NCBI GenBank assembly: GCA_964607135.1
Contig: CAZSIV010000050.1
Coordinates: 1 to 13,434, forward strand
Source: Metaruminococcus_A sp964607135
Lineage (GTDB): Bacteria; Bacillota; Clostridia; Oscillospirales; Ruminococcaceae
Direction of reading: 5' to 3'
Length of the DNA stretch: 13,434 bases
Positions 6,922 through 13,434 of this stretch are shown piece by piece (the stretch's first letter is position 1; each line of letters starts with the position of its first letter). Both the position numbers and the translations under genes were made by a program. The notes beneath the pieces are model-generated. The model was not told where the DNA came from. It saw only the letters and a program-made list of their open reading frames with translations, and did not search any database.

Positions 6922-9344
6922 AAAAAATCCGGCATTCACCAGCCCCATATGCCTATTCCTATTTTCTGGCCTTCCTGTTGAGCGGGGGCGGTGCGCTCTA
7001 TTTCAACCTCCGGTTTGGAATGAAGGCAAATGGATTTCTCCTCCTGTCCGTTTTGGCAATTTACCTCGCTTTGATCCAGGTGTTCGACCGCTTTAAAAAG
7101 CGGGCGGTGGTTTTAACCATCGGATTATTGCTGCTGGCCGCGGCCTTTACCTGGGTCGGGCTGGCCGCCTTCCCGCCCTCTGCGCAGAGGGGCGACGGGG
7201 AAACCATCCTCAGCTGGTGGCTTTTGTACAATCCCAGGAACGGGATGGGTTACGACTGGGACAACGCTCTCCTCACCCTGGCCATCTTCACCCTCCTCGC
7301 AGGACTTATGGGCTATCTGCTCCAAAAATTTCTGGCTCTGCGGATTTTCTGCGCGCTCGGCGTGATCGGTGCGCTGGTGTTCTTCACCGTAAGCGGCGAG
7401 GAAGCTCCTTTCTTCACCTTAATTTTCGCTCTGACCTATCTGATCTCGGCGTTGACAGAGATCAGCCTATGCCTTTCTCCCAAACGAAAACGGCGGATTT
7501 CCAGCACCTTTGCCGCCCTCTGCCTGCTGCCGGTCAGCCTCCTCACCGCCTGGACTGCGATGAGCCTGCCCCGCGGGGAGGACCCGATCGACTGGAGCTT
7601 TGTCCGCTTCTGGGGGGATTCGGTGCTCTCCGGACTCGGGTTTCCGGGGTCGGGCGGGGGCGGGGATGAATTCGACTTTTATTCCCTTGGGTATTCCGAA
7701 TCGGCGGAGGAACTGGGCGGGAACATCGTTTTCAGCGACGACACCGCGCTGAAGCTCACCTTCCCGGGCAAGACCCCCATCTCCGGACTCCGGCTGACGG
7801 GCTCCATGCAGGACACCTACACCGGGCGGGGCTGGGAACGGAACGCGGAAAACTTCTCCTCCCCTTACTCGGAATGCGAACTGGACAGTCTGGAGCTGCT
7901 CTACGCTGCCGGGCGGTCCGGCTATTCCTTCTACGGGGAATTGCCCGGTTTTATGCAGAATAAGTCGGTGACCATTTCCTATCAGGACATCGCCACCCGC
8001 TCTGCCTTTCTGCCGCCTAAGACCTTCCTCTACTCCTTCTCGCACAGCGAGAGCGTCCCATTCCGGATGTACAGCCACGGCGCCCTGTTTGAGCGGGCGC
8101 AGCGCCGGGTGGTTTACGATGCATCGTTTCTCGACGTCGATTACGACAGCCCCACTTTCCAGCTGCTGGTCTTTTCCGAATCCGAATACCGTTATCAGGA
8201 GGATCACACGGTATCCACAGAACTGACCGATTGGATCACCTGGGTGCTCACCTCGGATGAGGAAGGCGGCGGCTTTTTCACTAGCTTCGACAGTCTCGAA
8301 GACACCCTTCGGGAGCGGAGAGACTGGATTCAGGCATATTACACCGCACTGCCGCAGTCCCTTCCGAAGCGGATCTACACCCTCACCGACGAGGTGACGC
8401 AGGGATATTACGACGACTACGGAAAGCTGCTGGCGATCGAGCAGTATCTCAAAGAGAATTACACCTACACCCTGACCCCCGGGGATGTGCCGGAGGGAAG
8501 GGATTTCGTTGACTACTTCCTGTTTGACAATCAAAGGGGGTACTGCACCTATTTTGCGACAGCTATGGCGGTCATGGCCCGCTGCGCCGGAATCCCGACC
8601 CGCTATGTCCAGGGCTTTTCCGCACAGTGCACCGAATGGGTTCCGGGCGGGGAGGTCACCTGCCTGGTTCAGAACCAGGAGGGGCACGCCTGGCCGGAGG
8701 CGTATCTGGAAGGGATCGGGTGGATTCCTTTCGAGCCGACGGCGGCTATGTCAGACGAGCCCTCCTCCGCCTGGCAGGGGCAGGAACCCGAACCCGTCGA
8801 TCCGAACGAAGGCGTCCCCCTCGAACCGGACGACCAGCCGGAACTGGAGCCGGAGTCCCCAATTGAACAGGATGAAGCGTCCGGCTCGAACCCGTCCGGC
8901 ATCTTTCTGGTCTGCGCCGGCGCTACGCTGCTCCTTTTGGGAATTCTGCTTCTTCTGCTGTTCATAAAATCTCAAATGAGGCGCAGACGGTACCGACAGT
9001 CCAATGCGGCGGAGAAGGCCTATCTCAGCTTTAAAAAGGTTCTGCTTCTGCTGCGAGTCTGCGGCTTTCCGATGGACGGAGGAGAAACCCTGTCCGTCTA
9101 TGCCAAACGGATCGGGCAGGCTCTTCCCGCTCTGCCTTTTACCGAAGCGGCGGATGCCTATAGCCGCCTCCATTATAAAGAAGAGGAAATCGGAGAGGAT
9201 GGCTTGAAAAAAATCCAGAGCGCCGAAGCCTGGCTCCTCGCCGAGACAAAGCGGCGATTTGGCCGTCTCCGCAGCTTTTTCCGCCGCCGCCGGATCGAAC
9301 GGAAGGCGGAAAAGCAGCCTTTTACATTCGGCCGGCATCAATAG
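6918..9344 (+). CDS. Multi-spanning transglutaminase-like protein (TgpA-type)
   Basis: The 808-residue protein counts from the ATG at 6918. That start is preferred over the ATG at 6912 because AGGGGG (6905-6910) gives 7-base spacing to it but only 1 to the earlier ATG. It also forms a classic ATGA overlap with the DUF58 gene. About seven membrane helices lie in residues 12-216, followed by a large external region. Transglutaminase core: QRGYCTYFATAMAVMARCAG with nucleophile Cys543, QEGHAWPEAY with His590, and WIPFEPT with Glu606 where many relatives have Asp. A Pro/Glu/Asp-rich linker (about 614-660), a membrane helix (about 662-684) and a basic cytoplasmic tail of about 120 residues resembling DUF4129 complete it. 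This layout is that of TgpA/YebA-type proteins. The external Cys protease or transglutaminase domain presumably acts on cell-surface protein or peptide, but no substrate can be inferred. Confidence 0.92.
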   Translation: MKKIRHSPAPYAYSYFLAFLLSGGGALYFNLRFGMKANGFLLLSVLAIYLALIQVFDRFKKRAVVLTIGLLLLAAAFTWVGLAAFPPSAQRGDGETILSWWLLYNPRNGMGYDWDNALLTLAIFTLLAGLMGYLLQKFLALRIFCALGVIGALVFFTVSGEEAPFFTLIFALTYLISALTEISLCLSPKRKRRISSTFAALCLLPVSLLTAWTAMSLPRGEDPIDWSFVRFWGDSVLSGLGFPGSGGGGDEFDFYSLGYSESAEELGGNIVFSDDTALKLTFPGKTPISGLRLTGSMQDTYTGRGWERNAENFSSPYSECELDSLELLYAAGRSGYSFYGELPGFMQNKSVTISYQDIATRSAFLPPKTFLYSFSHSESVPFRMYSHGALFERAQRRVVYDASFLDVDYDSPTFQLLVFSESEYRYQEDHTVSTELTDWITWVLTSDEEGGGFFTSFDSLEDTLRERRDWIQAYYTALPQSLPKRIYTLTDEVTQGYYDDYGKLLAIEQYLKENYTYTLTPGDVPEGRDFVDYFLFDNQRGYCTYFATAMAVMARCAGIPTRYVQGFSAQCTEWVPGGEVTCLVQNQEGHAWPEAYLEGIGWIPFEPTAAMSDEPSSAWQGQEPEPVDPNEGVPLEPDDQPELEPESPIEQDEASGSNPSGIFLVCAGATLLLLGILLLLLFIKSQMRRRRYRQSNAAEKAYLSFKKVLLLLRVCGFPMDGGETLSVYAKRIGQALPALPFTEAADAYSRLHYKEEEIGEDGLKKIQSAEAWLLAETKRRFGRLRSFFRRRRIERKAEKQPFTFGRHQ

Positions 9345-9420
9345 CAATGATAAATTTACTGTTTAAGAACGCGAAAAATCAGGATTCAGCTTAAAGGCGC
9401 AAGCCTTACACACCCAAAGA

Positions 9421-9460
9421 CAAAGGCGCCGGGAGAGCTTTCGCTCTCCCGGCGCCTTTG
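9421..9460. terminator. Bidirectional intrinsic terminator
   Basis: A perfect 18-bp inverted repeat (9421-9438 with 9443-9460) encloses a TTTC tetraloop. Its arms begin CAAAGGCGCC and end GGCGCCTTTG. Short T runs at both outer ends allow use from either strand. It sits between the convergent transglutaminase-like gene (stop 9344) and the fusion gene (stop 9488), and so serves both. The remainder of the gap, 9345-9420, holds only a minor 5-bp hairpin with a GCAA loop at 9394-9407. Confidence 0.9.
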
Positions 9461-9487
9461 TACGGCTATTGAGCAGATGATCCATTT

Positions 9488-12019
9488 TTAAGCCATCTTG
9501 ATGTTTTTTGCGTCCTGGAGACCCAGCTTTTCGATCGCGTCCTCCCGCATTTTGTACTTGAGGATCTTCCCGGCGGCATTCATCGGGAAATCGTCCACAA
9601 AATCGACGTAGCGCGGGGTCTTGTGCTTGGCCATGTGGCTCATGACGTATTCCTTGAGCTCCTGCTCGGTCATCGTCTCCCCTTCCTTGAGGACGACGCA
9701 GGCCATGATTTCCTCGCCGTACTGTTGATCCGGCACGCCGATCACCTGCACATCCTTGACCTTCGGATGGGTGTAGATGAACTCCTCGATCTCCTTGGGG
9801 TAGATGTTTTCGCCGCCGCGGATGATCATATCCTTGATCCGCCCGGTGATTTTATAGTTCCCGTCCGGGAGCCTTCTCGCGAGGTCGCCGGTGTGGAGCC
9901 AGCCTTCCTCATCGATTACCGCCGCGGTGGCAGTGGGCATTTTGTAATACCCTTTCATGATGTTGTAGCCCCGGGCGACAAACTCGCCGTCCACATTGTC
10001 CGGAAGATCCTCCCCGGTTTCGGGGTCGACGATCTTGCACTCGATCCCCGGGAGGGCGCGGCCCACCGTGTTGACCCTGACGTCGATCGGGTCGTCGACC
10101 CGGCTCTGGGTGCAGCCCGGGGAAGCCTCGGTCTGGCCGTAGACGATCGAAATCTCGGTCATGTGCATCTTGTCGACGACATCCTGCATCACCTTGACCG
10201 GGCAGGGGCTGCCCGCCATGATGCCGGTGCGCATGTGAGAGAAGTCGGTCTTTTCAAAGTTTTCATGCTCGAGCATGGCGATGAACATGGTAGGGACGCC
10301 GTGGAAGCAGGTAATCTTCTCTTTGTTGATGCAGTCGAGGGAGAGCCGCGGGGAGAAGGCCGGGATCGGGGACATGGTGACCCCGTGGGTCATACAGGCG
10401 GTCATGGCGAGAACCATCCCGAAGCAGTGGAACATCGGCACATGGATCATCATCCGGTCAGCCGTCGAAAGATCCATACAGTCGCCGATATTCTTGCCGT
10501 TGTTCACCACGTTGTAATGGGTCAGCATCACCCCTTTGGGGAAACCGGTGGTGCCGGAAGTGTACTGCATGTTGCAGACGTCGTGGCGGCTTACCAGCGC
10601 GGCGCGCTGATAAACCAGCTCCATCGGGATTTTTTCGCCCTTTTCCAGCGCCTCGTCCCAGGTCAGGCAGCCGGGCTGCTTTGAATCGACGGTGATGACG
10701 TTGCGCAGGAAGGGGAGCTTTTGGGCGTGGAGCGGCATGCCGTTTTCCAACGTCCCCAGCTCGGGACAGAGCTCCTTGATAATCCCGACGTAATCGGAAT
10801 CCTTATAGCCGTCGATCATGACCAGAGTGTGGGTGTCGGACTGGCGGAGAAGGTACTCCGCCTCGTGGATCTTATAAGCGGTATTGACCGTGACGAGAAC
10901 CGCGCCGATCTTCACCGACGCCCAGAAGGTGATATACCACTGCGGGACGTTGGTGGCCCAGATCGCAACCTTGTCCCCTTTCTTCACCCCGAGAGCGAGC
11001 AGGGCCCGGGCAAAATTGTCGACGTCGTCCCGGAACTCGGAATAGGTGCGGGTGTAATCCATCGTGGTGAACCGGAACGCGTACTGATCCGGGAATTCCT
11101 CCACCATCTGGTCTAAGACCTGAGAGAAGGTCAGATCGATCAGGGAATATTTCTCCCAGACGTATTTTCCGGTTTTGGCATTGTTGTCAAACAACGGCCT
11201 GCGGCTGATATTCTTTTGGAGGTAGCGCTCCATGTAGTTGATAAAGTGCGGGAAGACGATTCCCGCATCGCTCAGGTCGGGCGCCCAGCGCCTGACCCAT
11301 TCGAGGGAGATGTAACCGTCGTAATTGATCGAGCGCAGAGCGAAGATCATCTCGTCGATCGGCAGATCTCCTTCCCCCATCAGGCGATACTCCACGCCGC
11401 CGGGCGTCCGGACGGAATCCTTTACATGGATGTACTTGATGTAAGCGCCCAGGTTCTGCACCGTCGTCTCGGGCTTCTCTCCCATGATCCGGTAGGGGTG
11501 ATGCATATCCCAAAGCGCGGCGACCGCGTCGCTCGCCACCTGCTCGAGCAGGTTCCTCAAACGGGACGTGTCGGCGTAAACGCCGTTGGTCTCCACCAAA
11601 AGAGAGACGCCCGCCTTTTCCGCTTCGGGCGCCAGTGCCTTCAGCTGGCGGATGACCGCCGCGTCGTCCACCTCGCCCTCCGGTTCCTTGTGGAGATCCG
11701 CCAAAATGCGGATGTAAGGCGCGCCCAGCTTCTGCGCCAAAGCGATATAGGCGAGGATTTCTTTTTTGTTTTCCTCTTCCCTGTCCGTAAATTTTAAACA
11801 GCAGTTGCAGGAAAGGCAGGGAATCTCGAGCCGAAGCCGCTTCAACTGCTGTACCGTCTGGGGAAGGCGCTCATCCCGGAAGGGCGGCGCGTTCAGCGCG
11901 GAAATATCGTCGCCGATGCCGCGGATTTCAACGCCGTCAAATCCCAAATCCTTCGCCGCAGAATAAATATCCGTCCATTCAAAATCCGGGCAGCCCAATG
12001 TGGAAAATGCAATCTTCAT
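9488..12019 (-). CDS. Fusion: sugar isomerase/epimerase TIM barrel + acyl-CoA synthetase
   Basis: One uninterrupted frame of 843 residues joins two enzymes. Residues 1 to about 268 form a sugar phosphate isomerase/epimerase (AP endonuclease 2-like) TIM barrel: MKIAFSTLGCPDFEW at the start, and likely metal ligands Glu143 (VETNG), Asp171 (LWDMHHPY), His198 (IHVKD) and Glu240 (SLEW). Their order and spacing resemble tagatose/psicose 3-epimerases and IolE-type proteins. Residues about 286-843 form a complete acyl-CoA/AMP-forming synthetase: YTSGTTGFPKG (486-496), YGQTE (627-631), LHTGDLA with Asp712, the GRIKDMIIRGGENIYP hinge (726-741) and AAGKILK with catalytic Lys818. A short linker joins them. 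The ATG at 12019 begins the conserved barrel strand; an upstream in-frame ATG at 12067 adds residues that look non-conserved. The ribosome binding site is weak (GGGA). An internal Met263 has no ribosome binding site, so a separate synthetase start is unlikely. Each domain call is strong; how the two activities connect is unknown. Confidence 0.9.
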   Translation of the reverse strand: MKIAFSTLGCPDFEWTDIYSAAKDLGFDGVEIRGIGDDISALNAPPFRDERLPQTVQQLKRLRLEIPCLSCNCCLKFTDREEENKKEILAYIALAQKLGAPYIRILADLHKEPEGEVDDAAVIRQLKALAPEAEKAGVSLLVETNGVYADTSRLRNLLEQVASDAVAALWDMHHPYRIMGEKPETTVQNLGAYIKYIHVKDSVRTPGGVEYRLMGEGDLPIDEMIFALRSINYDGYISLEWVRRWAPDLSDAGIVFPHFINYMERYLQKNISRRPLFDNNAKTGKYVWEKYSLIDLTFSQVLDQMVEEFPDQYAFRFTTMDYTRTYSEFRDDVDNFARALLALGVKKGDKVAIWATNVPQWYITFWASVKIGAVLVTVNTAYKIHEAEYLLRQSDTHTLVMIDGYKDSDYVGIIKELCPELGTLENGMPLHAQKLPFLRNVITVDSKQPGCLTWDEALEKGEKIPMELVYQRAALVSRHDVCNMQYTSGTTGFPKGVMLTHYNVVNNGKNIGDCMDLSTADRMMIHVPMFHCFGMVLAMTACMTHGVTMSPIPAFSPRLSLDCINKEKITCFHGVPTMFIAMLEHENFEKTDFSHMRTGIMAGSPCPVKVMQDVVDKMHMTEISIVYGQTEASPGCTQSRVDDPIDVRVNTVGRALPGIECKIVDPETGEDLPDNVDGEFVARGYNIMKGYYKMPTATAAVIDEEGWLHTGDLARRLPDGNYKITGRIKDMIIRGGENIYPKEIEEFIYTHPKVKDVQVIGVPDQQYGEEIMACVVLKEGETMTEQELKEYVMSHMAKHKTPRYVDFVDDFPMNAAGKILKYKMREDAIEKLGLQDAKNIKMA

Positions 12020-12235
12020 AAACAGTCCCATCCAATACAAGCGCTGCGCAAAAAACCGCCGTATCAATCTTTTGCGCGCCGTATCGTTCCTTTCTTCATT
12101 TTTATCCTGATTCTTGAAAGCGCCGCCCCAAACGCCCGGGGAAGGTTGACCAGGGCGGAAATTAAGGACGCAGGCAAAAACAAAAGCCGGGAGCGTTCAC
12201 CGATCGCCAAACCCCGGTTATCAGGCTTTACTCAA
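12020..12235 (-). other. Long 5' leader of the fusion gene
   Basis: The only strong promoter upstream of the fusion gene predicts a transcript starting near 12235, leaving about 215 untranslated bases. The leader carries a GC-rich hairpin with a T-rich tail near its 5' end (12171-12217). I do not recognise a known riboswitch class in it. No supported gene lies between 12020 and 12422. Confidence 0.4.
12171..12217 (-). promoter_or_regulatory. Terminator-like hairpin in the leader (possible attenuator)
   Basis: On the minus strand, CCGGGG (12217-12212) pairs with TCCCGG (12192-12187), including one G-U pair. An inner GCG/CGC extension lies across the loop, and CTTTTGTTTTTG follows. An upstream AAGCC near 12230 could pair with GGCTT instead, giving a possible alternative fold. 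The stem is short, so this is only a candidate. Confidence 0.3.
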
Positions 12236-12241
12236 TATTTC

Positions 12242-12270
12242 ATTATACCGAGAAAGCCGTATTTCGTCAA
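12242..12270 (-). promoter_or_regulatory. Sigma-A promoter upstream of the fusion gene
   Basis: On the minus strand, TTGACG (12270-12265), a 17-base spacer and a perfect TATAAT (12247-12242) form a near-consensus promoter. It points to the gene starting at 12019 and lies downstream of the terminator of the DUF4432 gene, so the fusion gene is its own transcription unit. In the stretch from 12271 to 12372 I see nothing further. Confidence 0.8.
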
Positions 12271-12372
12271 GAGAAGGCGGCTCGCGGGACGTTCGCTTAA
12301 AGCTGGAAAAAGACTTCTGCACGAATAACCGGCAGCTCCCCTTCGGCGCCGCCTCTCCGCTCGAGCTTTCAC

Positions 12373-12413
12373 AAAAAAGCCTGAGAGGACTCTTTAAAGT
12401 CTCACAGGCTTTT
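12373..12413 (-). terminator. Intrinsic terminator after the DUF4432 gene
   Basis: On the minus strand, GCCTG, GAG and ACT pair with AGT, CTC and CAGGC, with one mismatch and one bulged base. The loop is TTAAAG and a run of six T follows. It starts about 10 bases after the stop at 12423. The A run on the other arm makes it nearly symmetrical. Confidence 0.8.
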
Positions 12414-12422
12414 TCAGGTTGT

Positions 12423-13427
12423 TCAGACAGAACTCGTCAAACAATTCCATTCCTCAACCCCGTCGATCATTTTCAGTGAAAGACGGAACCGTTTGGTTTC
12501 GCCCGGGTCAATCCGCTTCATCAATTTTTTGCGTCCCATCTCCTCGGTTCCGGTAGGGTAACAATTCCCCGGTTCAAACCCCATCGCATAATCGGCATAT
12601 CCCATCATCTTCCACTGTGTAAAGCAGTCAAGCTCCCGGCTGTCAAATTCAATGACGATCCCTTTCTTGAAGGATGGCTGAAACAGACCTACAACGCCTT
12701 TTCCGGTGATTTTGTGAAAATAGCACTGTTCTTCCATTCCTTTTTGCGGCTCAGACGTTTTGTCCCACCGGTCTATCCCATCTTGTGCGTGCCGGTTATG
12801 CGCGGTTACCTGTTCGGTGGGAATATAAACAATAGAGTTCTCGTCCAGAAGCGGATACCCCGCATTGATATGATATAAAATCATAAGGGGCGAAACCTGA
12901 TCCCCTACATTTTTAACCGTATCGGTTATGCTGATCGTATTTTCCATCAGCGAACAGCTTATCTTGCGGTTCATACTGAGCTTATGGCCAAAAATTTGGG
13001 CGTCGCGCAAAACGGCGTGGATACACAGTTCGTTATTTTCTTCCGTATAATAAACCTGTTCCGCAGGGGTATTGCTGATCGTCCCATGAAACGGGAGAAG
13101 CTCGCCGGTTTCACTGTAACAGGGCCCGCCGACCGAAGTCAATCCGCAGGTTGTCATAAAGCCCGCCGTAAAAGATTTCGGAAATCCGGAGCGCGCCGTA
13201 TCGTAGTATTGAGGCGAAACATAGCCGCAGGGTGAAAAAAAGCCGAAATTCCATCCCATAAAAGCAAGGCGGGTGATATCGGCGCCCCGGTCGGCCGAAA
13301 CGGTAAACGAAAGGCCTTTTCCGTTGCGCACTTCAAAAATGCGCATCCCATCCTTTTTCCCGCCGACAAGCCGATGCTCTTCTACGCCGTAGTATTGATC
13401 GGGATGCCCAATATACTGTTCATTCAC
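12423..13427 (-). CDS. DUF4432 family, aldose 1-epimerase-like protein
   Basis: The protein has 334 residues with the galactose-mutarotase-like beta-sandwich pattern of DUF4432. Seen in order: NEQYIGHPDQYYGVEEHRL, a VRNGKGLSFTVSADRGADI segment (33-51), SPCGYVSP (65-72), PFHGTISN (112-119), YHINAGYPLL (185-194, His186) and GFEPGN (283-288, Glu285). By analogy with aldose 1-epimerases, His186 and Glu285 are candidate acid/base residues and His114 may be a second active-site histidine. Members probably interconvert sugar anomers in the cytoplasm; the sugar is unknown. The first codon shown is GTG at 13427, but only 7 bases precede it and the frame stays open to the window edge. The true start may therefore lie a few codons further upstream, and no ribosome binding site can be judged. 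It ends in its own terminator, so it is not obviously co-transcribed with the fusion gene downstream. Confidence 0.88.
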   Translation of the reverse strand: MNEQYIGHPDQYYGVEEHRLVGGKKDGMRIFEVRNGKGLSFTVSADRGADITRLAFMGWNFGFFSPCGYVSPQYYDTARSGFPKSFTAGFMTTCGLTSVGGPCYSETGELLPFHGTISNTPAEQVYYTEENNELCIHAVLRDAQIFGHKLSMNRKISCSLMENTISITDTVKNVGDQVSPLMILYHINAGYPLLDENSIVYIPTEQVTAHNRHAQDGIDRWDKTSEPQKGMEEQCYFHKITGKGVVGLFQPSFKKGIVIEFDSRELDCFTQWKMMGYADYAMGFEPGNCYPTGTEEMGRKKLMKRIDPGETKRFRLSLKMIDGVEEWNCLTSSV

Positions 13428-13434
13428 AACAAAC

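Noticed and set aside
7467..8687. 406-codon minus-strand open frame
   Set aside because: It is antisense to the transglutaminase-like gene with no recognisable domain and no ribosome binding site. It is a by-product of GC-rich codon use.
9394..9407. Small hairpin AAGGC-GCAA-GCCTT after the transglutaminase-like gene
   Set aside because: The stem is only 5 bp, with no T tract. The perfect 18-bp terminator just downstream explains termination.
9623..10684. 353-codon plus-strand open frame
   Set aside because: It is antisense to the synthetase half of the fusion gene, is rich in His, Asp and Val as GC-rich shadow frames are, and matches no family. The minus-strand frame carries all the recognised motifs.
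12187..12230. Possible fluoride-type riboswitch suggested by GGCGATCGGTG
   Set aside because: Only the first few bases resemble the motif; the conserved 3' parts and pseudoknot are absent. It is left as an unclassified hairpin.
12146..12328. 60-codon plus-strand frame in the gap before the fusion gene
   Set aside because: It has a basic low-information product and overlaps the minus-strand promoter and leader. Nothing supports expression.

Overview
The window most resembles a chromosomal segment of a Gram-positive anaerobe of the class Clostridia. It is probably a gut-type Oscillospirales or Ruminococcaceae relative. This is inferred from strong purine-rich ribosome binding sites, sigma-A type promoters in AT-rich gaps between GC-rich genes, a Tn4451-like large serine recombinase, and a pyrrolysine-free MttB-family methyltransferase. 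No rRNA, tRNA or CRISPR array was seen, so the taxonomic guess rests on protein character alone.

Left end (1-2378): a minus-strand pair encodes a small membrane protein with a YLDP motif and an overlapping type I signal peptidase that runs off the window. A divergent promoter region separates it from a monocistronic plus-strand MttB-family (trimethylamine/betaine-type) methyltransferase gene, which ends in a clean intrinsic terminator.

Mobile module (about 2540-4560): a 54-residue small protein is coupled by a GTGA overlap to a 544-residue large serine recombinase with a zinc ribbon. Directly behind the recombinase stop lies an orphan piece of about 45 codons from the membrane domain of the ferrous iron transporter FeoB. 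The rest of feoB is absent. This looks like an integration junction or a target-gene fragment carried by the element.

Middle (4600-9460): an AT-rich promoter region with an inverted repeat drives a tight three-gene operon. It encodes a MoxR AAA+ ATPase, a DUF58 membrane-anchored protein, and a multi-spanning transglutaminase-like protein with a Cys-His-Glu arrangement. Modules of this kind are thought to act at the cell envelope. A perfect 18-bp stem downstream serves as a terminator for both converging transcription units.

Right end (9488-13434, minus strand): the most unusual gene is one continuous 843-codon reading frame. It joins an N-terminal sugar phosphate isomerase/epimerase-type TIM barrel, with a full set of likely metal ligands, to a C-terminal acyl-CoA/AMP-forming synthetase with all core motifs. 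It has its own consensus promoter about 220 bases upstream and a leader containing a terminator-like hairpin. Upstream of it is a DUF4432 (aldose 1-epimerase-like) gene with its own terminator. The neighbouring sugar-epimerase-type functions suggest a carbohydrate or polyol context, but the substrates cannot be read from sequence.
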